Assembly: GCA_040766655.1 (NCBI GenBank) | Contig: JAXGQB010000008.1 | Span: 186,001 to 250,000 of the forward strand | Source of the DNA: JALOOB01 sp040766655 | Lineage (GTDB): Bacteria; Chloroflexota; Anaerolineae; CG2-30-64-16 | Length of the DNA stretch: 64,000 nucleotides | Direction of reading: 5' to 3' | In this document: positions 43,085-50,692 of the stretch, one piece after another | Numbering within the stretch: position 1 is the first letter of the stretch | How the letters are laid out: each line of letters starts with the position of its first letter | Program-made: the position numbers and the translations under genes | The notes under the pieces: model-generated | Told to the model about the DNA's origin: nothing | What the model saw: only the letters and a program-made list of their open reading frames with translations | The model's database searches: none

Positions 43085-44566
43085 ATGGATACAGTGATAT
43101 CTTCCGCATCTGCCCACGAGACCGAGCTGGAGCGCGCGGTCATAAACCCGCTGCGCCATACGACCAGGTGGTTCTGGATGGCGATCGGCGTGTTGGCCGC
43201 GTTGGTCGTCCTGCTCCTGGTGGTGTTGATCCGGCAGTGGGTGTTGGGCTTGGGCGTCACGGGGCTGGGCCGGCCGGTCTACTGGGGCATCTACATCACC
43301 AACTTCGTCTTTTTCATCGGCATCAGCCACGCTGGGACGCTGATCTCCGCCATCCTGCGGGTGACCAACGCGGAGTGGCGCCGGCCCATCACCCGCGTCG
43401 CCGAGGCGATCACCTTCTTCGCACTGATCCTCGGCGCGGCGCAGATCCTGCTGGACCTGGGCCGCCTAGATCGCGTGCTGAACGTGGTGATCTTCGGCCG
43501 GTTCCAGTCGCCGCTGCTGTGGGACGTTACGTGCATCACGATCTACCTGTTGAGCAGCACCCTCTACCTGTACCTGCCGATGATCCCCGACCTCGCGCGG
43601 CTGCGCGATCGGATGGCGCCGGCAGCGGCGCAAGTTGGTGGCGCGACCAGGTCCCGCCTGCGCAATTGGCGCTATCACCTCTACCGCATCATGTCCGTCG
43701 GTTGGCACGGCAGCGCAGAGCAGCACCGGCGGCTCGAGCGCGCCATCAGCATCATGGCGGTGCTGATCATCCCGATCGCAGTCTCGGTGCACACCGTGGT
43801 GTCGTGGATCTTCGGCATGATGATGCAGCCGATGTGGCACAGCACGATCCTGGGGCCCTACTTCGTCGTGGGCGCGATCTTCTCCGGCATTGCCATGCTG
43901 TTCCTCTTCATGACGCTGATCAGGAAGGCGTGGGGCCTGGAACGCTGGATCGGCGCCAAGCAATACGACTACCTGGGCCTGCTGCTCCTGGTAATGAGCG
44001 TGTTCTGGGCCTACTTCACCCTGTCCGAATACCTGACCACGGGCTACGGCACGCTGGTTCACGAGCAGCACGTCCTGCAGGCGAAGCTGAGCGGCGAGTA
44101 TGCCCCGTGGTTCTACGCCATGCTATTCCTGAACTTTGTCGTGCCGTTCGCAGTCCTGATCCGGCGCAAGGGCCGCACGCCGGCCGGCACGGTGATCGCG
44201 TCGGCCGCCATCGCGGTGGGCATGTGGATCGAGCGCTTCACGATCATCGCACCCACCCTCACCCGCCCGTCGCTGGGATATGAGAAGGCGGTATACACAC
44301 CCAGCTTCACCGAGATCGCGATCACGTTTGGCTCGCTGGCGCTGTTCGCCATGTTGTTCCTGCTGTTCTTCAAGCTGTTCCCCGCCATCTCCATCTGGGA
44401 GGTGGAGGAGGGAGAACACATCGCCGCGGTCAAGCGTAAGGCCGAGGAATTGATGGCACAGCCGGGCCCGGCCATTGTCGCGACAAGCGTAGCGGGCGGG
44501 CCGGCGGGCGTGCCGGCGGGCGTGCCGGCGGGCGTGCCGGCCCAACCATTGCGTAACATGGAGTAA
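43085..44566 (+). CDS. NrfD/PsrC-family quinone-interacting membrane subunit
   Basis: A 493-residue protein with about ten hydrophobic helices of the NrfD/PsrC/ActC/QrcD type, e.g. YWGIYITNFVFFIGISHAG and FFALILGAAQILLDLGR. Such subunits bind menaquinone and anchor FeS/Mo-fold proteins; DsrP belongs to the same group. A C-terminal tail contains the repeated GVPA encoded by a 12-base tandem repeat. Confidence 0.9.
   Translation: MDTVISSASAHETELERAVINPLRHTTRWFWMAIGVLAALVVLLLVVLIRQWVLGLGVTGLGRPVYWGIYITNFVFFIGISHAGTLISAILRVTNAEWRRPITRVAEAITFFALILGAAQILLDLGRLDRVLNVVIFGRFQSPLLWDVTCITIYLLSSTLYLYLPMIPDLARLRDRMAPAAAQVGGATRSRLRNWRYHLYRIMSVGWHGSAEQHRRLERAISIMAVLIIPIAVSVHTVVSWIFGMMMQPMWHSTILGPYFVVGAIFSGIAMLFLFMTLIRKAWGLERWIGAKQYDYLGLLLLVMSVFWAYFTLSEYLTTGYGTLVHEQHVLQAKLSGEYAPWFYAMLFLNFVVPFAVLIRRKGRTPAGTVIASAAIAVGMWIERFTIIAPTLTRPSLGYEKAVYTPSFTEIAITFGSLALFAMLFLLFFKLFPAISIWEVEEGEHIAAVKRKAEELMAQPGPAIVATSVAGGPAGVPAGVPAGVPAQPLRNME
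44501..44540. repeat. 12-base tandem repeat at the nrfD-like gene 3' end
   Basis: Three copies of CCGGCGGGCGTG plus a partial one encode GVPA repeats. Copy number may vary by slippage without breaking the frame. Confidence 0.85.
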
Positions 44567-44572
44567 TCCCGC

Positions 44573-44767
44573 ATGGCTCACTGGATCCTCGATACTGCGG
44601 GCATCGGCGGCATCATCGTCGCTCTCGTCGCCATCCCGGTCCTGATTGCCTATATCCGGATGGTGCGCTGGATCGCGGCTGCGCCGCGAGACGCCGCGCA
44701 CAGCGGCGCCACGCGCACGGACGCCGTCGCCACGACGACCGATGCACCGGAGGGCGAACGCGCATGA
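44573..44767 (+). CDS. Small single-pass membrane subunit
   Basis: A 64-residue protein: one hydrophobic helix (GIGGIIVALVAIPVLIAYI) then a hydrophilic Ala/Thr-rich tail. It starts six bases after the NrfD gene and overlaps the next gene as ATGA, so it is probably an accessory subunit of the same complex. No known family was recognised. Confidence 0.65.
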   Translation: MAHWILDTAGIGGIIVALVAIPVLIAYIRMVRWIAAAPRDAAHSGATRTDAVATTTDAPEGERA

Positions 44768-46317
44768 GCATGCGACACGCAATCCTCCCCCTGGTGTTGC
44801 TGGCCGTGCTGGTCTCCGCGCCGTCGGCCGGCGCCCAGGCCCTCCCGCCTGACGACCAGGTCCTGGTGCCTGGCAACTACTGCGTGAGCTGCCACACTGC
44901 GACGGACCCGGCGCTTGCGGCGCTGGGCCAGTGGCAGGCGCGGCCGCCCGAGGAGGCGACTTGCCCGGGCGTGAAGGCGTATCGCGAGGAGCTACTCTAC
45001 ACCGAGCAATTGCTGACCGCCACGGAGCGGGCAGGCGCGGCTGCGGGGGCGAAGGCCACGGCCGCGCAGGCCAATCGCGTGAACGCACTGCGGACCGGCC
45101 TGGACGCGCTGCGCCAGGCGCCGGTGACCAGCCTCGATGCGTTCGTCTCGAGCGCCCAGATGCTGCGCTTCCAGGGCAACAAGGCCTACACTGCGCTCAA
45201 CGACGCGATCATTTCCTCCCGGCAGAACTGGGTGCTGCTCTTTGCCGCGCTGGTGACGTTGTTCATCGTGGGGTCGCTCTTCTGGGGCCTGCGTAACACG
45301 GTCAAGATCTCAGGCGCAACCAGCACGTGGGCGCGGTGGCATCCGGGCTGGCGCACCGTTGCGGTGATCGCCCTCGTCTTGCTGCTCTTTGCGCTGCCGC
45401 TCTTCAGAGTGCCATCTGCGGCCGTCGTGCTGCCGACCGCGGAGGAGCAGGCGGTGCAGACCGCGCTGGATACGACGGACCGGGTGGCCGATACGGCGGA
45501 TCGCGCGCTCGCGCGGGCCTGGATGATGGCCCGGGTGGGCGCGGCGTGGTCGCAACTCGACCCAACGCAGGGCCAGGATGCGCTGGATGCTGCGCTGGCT
45601 GCGGCCGGCGAGGCGCAGGCATACGCGGACGCGCTGTGGGGCCAGGCACAGGCGGCCCAGGAGGCGGCCATAGGATCGGTGGCAGCGCAGGAAGAGGCCG
45701 CACTGCTGGCCGAGCGCCTGGCGTCCGTGCAGTCGCGGGCCTGGGGCCTGCGGCTGATCGCGGCAGAGTGGGCCGCAGTCGACCCGGCCCGCGCGGCGGA
45801 GATCATGGCGCAGGCCGAGGTGCTGGCCGGGTCTAACCGGTCGGCGTACGGCCCCGTGGACCTGGCCGCGATCGCAGCTGATTGGGCGCGCATCGACGGG
45901 CAGCGAGCCGCCGCCGCGGCGGCCGGGGTGACGGATGCCCGCCTGCGGGCCAGGGCCGAGCAGGGGAGCGCGGCCGCTGCAAGTGCACCGGACGCGCCGT
46001 ACGTGCTGCGTACCGACAGCCTGGTGGCCCCGGGCACCGGCGTGGAGGCCGCGCGTGAACAGCTTCTGACCCTGGACCGCGAGGCGGACAAGGCCGAGGT
46101 GCTGCGCTTCGTTGCGGCGAGCACGGGCGCGCGTGAGGATTTCGACTCGGCGCTGGCCATGGCGCTGGCCGCACGCGTGCGCGGGGATGCGCTGGCCCCG
46201 GCTGAGGCGTCGCTCGCACTCGCGAAAGCGATGCTTCCGGTGGATGCTGAGATGGCCCGCGCGGCCTTCGTCCAGGCGTACGAGGTCGCGCAGAAGATCG
46301 CGGTCACGTACCAGTAG
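44764..46317 (+). CDS. Exported monoheme protein with central membrane helices and Ala-rich helical repeats
   Basis: A 517-residue protein: signal peptide (about 1-24), one heme-c motif CVSCH at about residue 40, two hydrophobic helices at about 157-177 and 198-216, and a long C-terminal region of Ala-rich helices. In that region AAEWAAVDPARA and AADWARIDGQRA suggest a repeated helical unit. It closes the membrane-complex gene run. The whole protein was not recognised; an outer-face electron acceptor or scaffold role is inference. Confidence 0.65.
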   Translation: MSMRHAILPLVLLAVLVSAPSAGAQALPPDDQVLVPGNYCVSCHTATDPALAALGQWQARPPEEATCPGVKAYREELLYTEQLLTATERAGAAAGAKATAAQANRVNALRTGLDALRQAPVTSLDAFVSSAQMLRFQGNKAYTALNDAIISSRQNWVLLFAALVTLFIVGSLFWGLRNTVKISGATSTWARWHPGWRTVAVIALVLLLFALPLFRVPSAAVVLPTAEEQAVQTALDTTDRVADTADRALARAWMMARVGAAWSQLDPTQGQDALDAALAAAGEAQAYADALWGQAQAAQEAAIGSVAAQEEAALLAERLASVQSRAWGLRLIAAEWAAVDPARAAEIMAQAEVLAGSNRSAYGPVDLAAIAADWARIDGQRAAAAAAGVTDARLRARAEQGSAAAASAPDAPYVLRTDSLVAPGTGVEAAREQLLTLDREADKAEVLRFVAASTGAREDFDSALAMALAARVRGDALAPAEASLALAKAMLPVDAEMARAAFVQAYEVAQKIAVTYQ

Positions 46318-46340
46318 GGGCGGGGTTACCCCGCCCCTAC
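46314..46340. repeat. GTAGGGGCGGGGT palindrome over the stop codon
   Basis: Thirteen-base arms around one base include the TAG stop of the preceding gene, so the repeat has supplied the end of that reading frame. Confidence 0.8.
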
Positions 46341-46350
46341 GGCTGGAAAG

Positions 46351-46414
46351 ACCTCCGAGGTCGTGCCAACCAAAGGTTGGCGCGCTAACCTCTGGTTGGC
46401 ACGACCGCGGAGGT
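46351..46414. repeat. Large hairpin of the GCCAACC family
   Basis: Twenty-one-base arms (beginning ACCTCCG, one mismatch) flank an inner CCAACC/GGTTGG segment. It lies between the heme protein and the radical SAM gene. The rest of 46318-46474 shows no gene; GGAGG at 46430-46434 is the likely ribosome-binding site of the next gene. Confidence 0.82.
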
Positions 46415-46474
46415 TTCCATACGGCCTTTGGAGGCAATCTGACTGCTTCATCACATGGTCCATGGCATCCTTGG

Positions 46475-47563
46475 ATGGGCCGCCTGCTTGACCGGTTCAG
46501 CAGGCGGCCTCATAAGGTCGAGCGCTGGCCGGTCCTCCAGGTGGAGGTGACCAGCCGCTGCATCATGCACTGCTCGTTCTGCCCGAACAAGTCCCTTGGC
46601 CCGCGCTGGCAGCACAGTGACCTCCCCTGGGAGGTCTATCGGGATGCCCTCGGTCCGCACCTGTCCCGCTTCGAACTGATCTACCTGCAGGGCTGGGGAG
46701 AGCCGCTGCTTCACCGCGATCTGTGGCAGATGGTGCGGCTGGCGAGAGAGGCCGGCTGCCGCGTCGGCTTCACCAGTTGTGGCGGCCTCCTGACTGATGA
46801 TAATATCGACCGGATGCTCGCCGAAGGCGTGGATCTGCTGTCGATCTCTTTCGCGGGCGCGACTGCCGCGACGCATGAGTCGTTGCGTCTTGGATCGGAT
46901 TTCGAGTGCCTGGTGACGAACGTCCGCCGTCTGACGGAACGGCGCGCGGCGGCCGGCTCGAAGCTCAACCTGGAGCTGCACTACCTGATGATGCGGCCCA
47001 ACATGAGCGAGCTGCCTGCATTCGTGCGGCTGGCTGCGTCGCTCGGCGCGGACGAGGTCGTAGCCACAAACCTGACGTATGCGTTCACCGCGGAACTGGA
47101 CGCGCTGCGCGTGTTTGGCCCATCGCCGGAGCCGGCGCACGTGGCCCTTGCGGCCGAATCGGAGCGCGAGGCGGCACGGCTGGGGCTCAACTACCGCGCC
47201 TATCCGTTGCAGACCAGCGATGAGGTCGTGGAGTGCGATGCGCGGCCGACCGAGACCGCGTTCATCAACTGTCGCGGCCAGGTCACGCCGTGTGTCTACC
47301 TGGGCCTGCCGGTGAACCAGGCAGCCCCGCGCTTTTTCGACGGCGCGGACCGGCCGCTGCCAGGGCTCAGCTTCGGCGACGTGCGGGATGGTCTGCTGGA
47401 CGTGTGGGAAGGACCCACGCGGCATCGTTTCGGCGCGGCGTTTGCCAGCCGTCGCGCCACGAGTTTCTCGAGTCTGTTGGCGTCAGCGACAGGCGGGACG
47501 GGGAGCGAACTGCCCGCCCCGCCGGAGCCATGCCGCCACTGCTACAAGCTGCTCGGGGTGTGA
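46475..47563 (+). CDS. Radical SAM protein with C-terminal SPASM-like cysteines
   Basis: The radical SAM cluster motif CIMHCSFC (CxxxCxxC) lies at about residue 29. LQGWGEPLLHRDLW and a C-terminal group (FINCRGQVTPCVYLG and PCRHCYK) suggest SPASM-type auxiliary clusters. Such enzymes modify peptides or tetrapyrroles; the substrate is not predictable. The ATG at 46475 has no ribosome-binding site, whereas GGAGG at 46430 is four bases from an in-frame CTG at 46439, so the real protein may be 12 residues longer. Confidence 0.78.
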   Translation: MGRLLDRFSRRPHKVERWPVLQVEVTSRCIMHCSFCPNKSLGPRWQHSDLPWEVYRDALGPHLSRFELIYLQGWGEPLLHRDLWQMVRLAREAGCRVGFTSCGGLLTDDNIDRMLAEGVDLLSISFAGATAATHESLRLGSDFECLVTNVRRLTERRAAAGSKLNLELHYLMMRPNMSELPAFVRLAASLGADEVVATNLTYAFTAELDALRVFGPSPEPAHVALAAESEREAARLGLNYRAYPLQTSDEVVECDARPTETAFINCRGQVTPCVYLGLPVNQAAPRFFDGADRPLPGLSFGDVRDGLLDVWEGPTRHRFGAAFASRRATSFSSLLASATGGTGSELPAPPEPCRHCYKLLGV

Positions 47564-47576
47564 GGGAGTAGATTAC

Positions 47577-48500
47577 ATGACACTTCAATGGTTTCTGGTC
47601 GCCCTGGCCTGGGCGTCTGTGGTCATCTTCCTGGTGGTGGCCATCCGCCGGGTCGTCAAGATCAACGCGATGCCCATGGGCCTGCGCTGGGAGGTCTATC
47701 CTGTCCCTCACGAGGCGCCCGAGAAGCGCGACTATGGCGGCTCATACATGGAGGACACGAATTGGGCGAAGAAGCACAAGGCCCGATCGTTCAAGGAGGA
47801 ACTCGTGGAGTTCCTCCTGCCTGAGGCGATCGAGATCGGCACCGAGATCCTGACGATGAAGAAGGTGCGCGCCAACAACCGCTACGGCATCTGGATCTTC
47901 TCGGTCTTCCTGCACTGGGGCATCTATCTGTTCGTGGGTTGGACGCTGCTCCTGATCATCGCAAGCCTGACCGGCAGTGCCGTGCTGACGTCGATCTCGA
48001 TCGTGGTGGGAGCCATCGCGTGCGTCCTGGGCATGATCGGTGCAGTCGGGTTGATCGTCCGCCGGGCCACTTCGCCGGATCTTGGACCCTATACCGCGCC
48101 GGTGGACTACTTCAATCTCATATTCCTGGGCGCGATTTTCCTCTTCGGCCTGCTTTCCCTGCTGATCGATCCAGCGCTCGTGGGGCACAGGGCCTACTTC
48201 AAGGGCGTTGTGCTCTTCGCGCCGTCCGCTGTGCCGTGGGCAGTCTCACTGACTTTCCTGTTGTTCTGGGCCTTCGTCATCTACATGCCCTTCTCGAAGC
48301 TGCTGCACTACGTCATCAAGTACTTCCTGTATCACCAGGGCCTGTGGGATGACGGGTTCACGGTGAAGGGCTCGGCGGCAGACAGGCGGATCGTCGAGCA
48401 ACTCGGGTACTCCGTGAAGTGGCAGGCGCCGCACATGGTTTCCGGCAAGACATGGTTGGAAGAGGCGCAGACGACAGCGACCGAGGGAGACAAGAAATGA
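47577..48500 (+). CDS. Second DsrM-like membrane subunit (TmcC/HmeC-like)
   Basis: A 307-residue membrane protein with one N-terminal helix, a hydrophilic loop of about 70 residues and five further helices. Candidate heme histidines lie in FSVFLHWGIYLF and MPFSKLLHYVIKYFLYHQG. It belongs with DsrM/NarI-type quinone-oxidising subunits. It overlaps the next DsrK-like gene as ATGA. Confidence 0.82.
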   Translation: MTLQWFLVALAWASVVIFLVVAIRRVVKINAMPMGLRWEVYPVPHEAPEKRDYGGSYMEDTNWAKKHKARSFKEELVEFLLPEAIEIGTEILTMKKVRANNRYGIWIFSVFLHWGIYLFVGWTLLLIIASLTGSAVLTSISIVVGAIACVLGMIGAVGLIVRRATSPDLGPYTAPVDYFNLIFLGAIFLFGLLSLLIDPALVGHRAYFKGVVLFAPSAVPWAVSLTFLLFWAFVIYMPFSKLLHYVIKYFLYHQGLWDDGFTVKGSAADRRIVEQLGYSVKWQAPHMVSGKTWLEEAQTTATEGDKK

Positions 48501-50113
48501 CTGGCAAACCGATCCGTTTCAAAGATATCGCTCGGCTGTCCGACGAGCCGCTGGTTTCGTTGGATGCCGATGACCTGATGCCGCTGCCCCCGCTGACGGA
48601 TCTGCCGGAACTCAAGGCGCCGCGGGCGAGGTGGTTGGAGAACTACGACCTGTCTCTTGACGGTTTTTCGGACCTGGACATCCCGATGCCCAAGACGCCC
48701 GAGGAGAAGGAGCATCTCGTCCGGGGATTCCTCACCGGGCTGGAGAAGCTGCTGGATCCGGAGCAGAACTGGACCTTCGCGAAGCTCTTCCGGCTCTCCA
48801 TGGATTACTGCATGCGCTGCCAGACCTGCTCCGAGGCGTGCCACGTCTACCTGGGCAGCGGTCGGCAGGAGATCTACCGGCCCACGTACCGGTCGGAGAT
48901 CCTGCGGCGCATCTACCAGCGTCACTTTACCCCCGCCGGCAAGCTCCTGGGGCCGCTGGTCGGCGCGGACGTCGAGGTCAACTTCAAGACGGTGTGGCGG
49001 CTGTTGGAGCTGTCGTATCGGTGCAACATCTGCCGGCGTTGTGCGCAGGTGTGTCCCGAGGGCATCGACAACGCGCTTATCGCCAGGGAGATCCGTAAGC
49101 TTTTCAGTCAGGAATTGGGCATCGCGCCGGCCGAGTTGCTTAAGAAGGGCACGCGGCAGCAGTTGACTTCGGGATCGTCGACCGGCATGAACCCTCTCGC
49201 CTTGAAGAACTCGGTCGAGTTTCTCGAGGAGATCATCGAGGAGAAGACCGGCAGGAAGATCACCATTCCGGTGGACAAGAAGGGGGCCGACATCCTGCTG
49301 ATCCACAACGCGGGTGAGTTCCTCTCCTGGCCCGAGAATCCGGCGGCCTTCGCCATCCTGCTGGACGCGGCGGGGATCAACTGGACGCTGAGCAGCGAGA
49401 TGGTGGGCTACGACGCGGTCAACTACGCGGTGTGGTTCGACGATGTCGAGCTGGCGCGCATCGCGCTGCGCCACATCGAGATCGCGCGCGAACTGGGCGT
49501 CAAGAAGATCGTCGTCGGAGAGTGCGGCCACGCGCACAAGGCTCTCTGCGTCGTCGCAGACCGTGTGCTGCCGGGCGAGCGCACCGCAATGGAGATGCCG
49601 CGGGAGAGCTGCCTGCCCCTGATGTGGGACATCGTCAAGAGCGGCGCCATCAAGTTCGATCCGTCGCGCAACGACTTTCCGATCACCATGCACGACTCGT
49701 GCAACGTGGTCCGGCTGATGGGCATCGTGCAGCCGCAACGCGAGATCGTGAAGGCCATCTGCGCGCAACCGCTGCGCGAGATGGCGCCTTACGGAGTCCA
49801 CAACTACTGCTGCGGCGGTGGCAGCGGGTTCGCCATCATGGACACCCTCAACTTCAGCGAGTGGAGGAACAGCGTCTCTGCCCGGATGAAGGTGAGCCAA
49901 ATTCTGGGCGCCTTCGGTGATGTGCTCGATCCCGGCATCCGCAAGTACGTGATCGCTGCCTGCTCCAACTGCAAGGGCACCCTGCGCGATGCCATCAACT
50001 ACTTCGAGCTGTGGGATAAACACGGCATCTGGTACGGCGGCCTGGCCGATCTGATGGTGAACGCAATGGTCGACCTGCCCGGGCCGTACATCGAGTGGAA
50101 CGAGGAGATGTAG
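48497..50113 (+). CDS. Second DsrK-like heterodisulfide-reductase subunit (TmcB/HdrD-like)
   Basis: A 538-residue cytoplasmic FeS protein. Two [4Fe-4S] motifs are CMRCQTCSEAC and CNICRRCAQVCPEGID. CCG-type segments are VVGECGHAHKA, MHDSCNVVR, YNCCGGGSG-like HNYCCGGGSG and AACSNCKGTL. It differs clearly from the first DsrK at 37150, so it is not a recent copy. With its DsrM-like partner it should link menaquinol to a disulfide or DsrC-type substrate. Confidence 0.86.
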   Translation: MTGKPIRFKDIARLSDEPLVSLDADDLMPLPPLTDLPELKAPRARWLENYDLSLDGFSDLDIPMPKTPEEKEHLVRGFLTGLEKLLDPEQNWTFAKLFRLSMDYCMRCQTCSEACHVYLGSGRQEIYRPTYRSEILRRIYQRHFTPAGKLLGPLVGADVEVNFKTVWRLLELSYRCNICRRCAQVCPEGIDNALIAREIRKLFSQELGIAPAELLKKGTRQQLTSGSSTGMNPLALKNSVEFLEEIIEEKTGRKITIPVDKKGADILLIHNAGEFLSWPENPAAFAILLDAAGINWTLSSEMVGYDAVNYAVWFDDVELARIALRHIEIARELGVKKIVVGECGHAHKALCVVADRVLPGERTAMEMPRESCLPLMWDIVKSGAIKFDPSRNDFPITMHDSCNVVRLMGIVQPQREIVKAICAQPLREMAPYGVHNYCCGGGSGFAIMDTLNFSEWRNSVSARMKVSQILGAFGDVLDPGIRKYVIAACSNCKGTLRDAINYFELWDKHGIWYGGLADLMVNAMVDLPGPYIEWNEEM

Positions 50114-50491
50114 ATGGAATCCGCGCGCAGGAGGGTCTTCATCGTTGCGACGTGTGGTCCGGAGCTGGCCCAGCGCACGCCCGCGCCGTTTCTCTTCGCG
50201 CAGCAGGCAGCGGCCCAGGGGCACCAGGTGAGCATCTGCTTCGTGCTCCAGGCGCCGCTGCTGCTCAAGCGCGATCTGATCGAGACCGTACGCGCCAGGG
50301 ACGATGGCAAGACGATGCGCCAATGGGTCGATGAGACGCTGGCGGCCGGCGTGACGTTCTTCGTCTGCGACGCGGCCCTGGTGCTCTGCGAGATGACTGC
50401 GGACGATCTCATCGACGAGGTCGACAACCTGGTCGGGCCGTCGTTCCTGATCACACAGGGGTTGGCGTCCGACCTGGTCCTAAGCTTCTGA
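50114..50491 (+). CDS. DsrE/F-family small sulfur-relay-like protein
   Basis: A 125-residue DsrE-like fold: FIVATCGPELAQRTPAPF, GHQVSICFVLQAP, and VTFFVCDAALVLCEMTADDL with a Cys where DsrE has its sulfur-accepting Cys. DsrE family members bind persulfide sulfur and interact with DsrC. It starts at the base after the second DsrK-like stop and overlaps the ferredoxin gene by one base. Confidence 0.75.
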   Translation: MESARRRVFIVATCGPELAQRTPAPFLFAQQAAAQGHQVSICFVLQAPLLLKRDLIETVRARDDGKTMRQWVDETLAAGVTFFVCDAALVLCEMTADDLIDEVDNLVGPSFLITQGLASDLVLSF

Positions 50492-50691
50492 TGTATCTCG
50501 TCACCGTCAACTGGGATAAGTGCCGGGGCTGCGGCGAATGCGTCAAGGTCTGCCCCAGCAAAGCGTTCCTGCTGGTTGAGGAGGACGGGCGGCAGGTCGC
50601 CCAGTATGTGCTTGACACCTCCGATTGCATCGGCTGCTACTCGTGCGAGGTCACATGCGAGGATGGTGCGATCCAGGTGTTGGATCTGTGA
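50491..50691 (+). CDS. 2[4Fe-4S] ferredoxin
   Basis: A 66-residue ferredoxin with CRGCGECVKVCP and CIGCYSCEVTCEDGAI, giving two cubane clusters. It is one base from the DsrE-like gene and directly before dsrN. It may carry electrons to the second DsrMK-like pair. Confidence 0.9.
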   Translation: MYLVTVNWDKCRGCGECVKVCPSKAFLLVEEDGRQVAQYVLDTSDCIGCYSCEVTCEDGAIQVLDL

Positions 50692-50692
50692 C

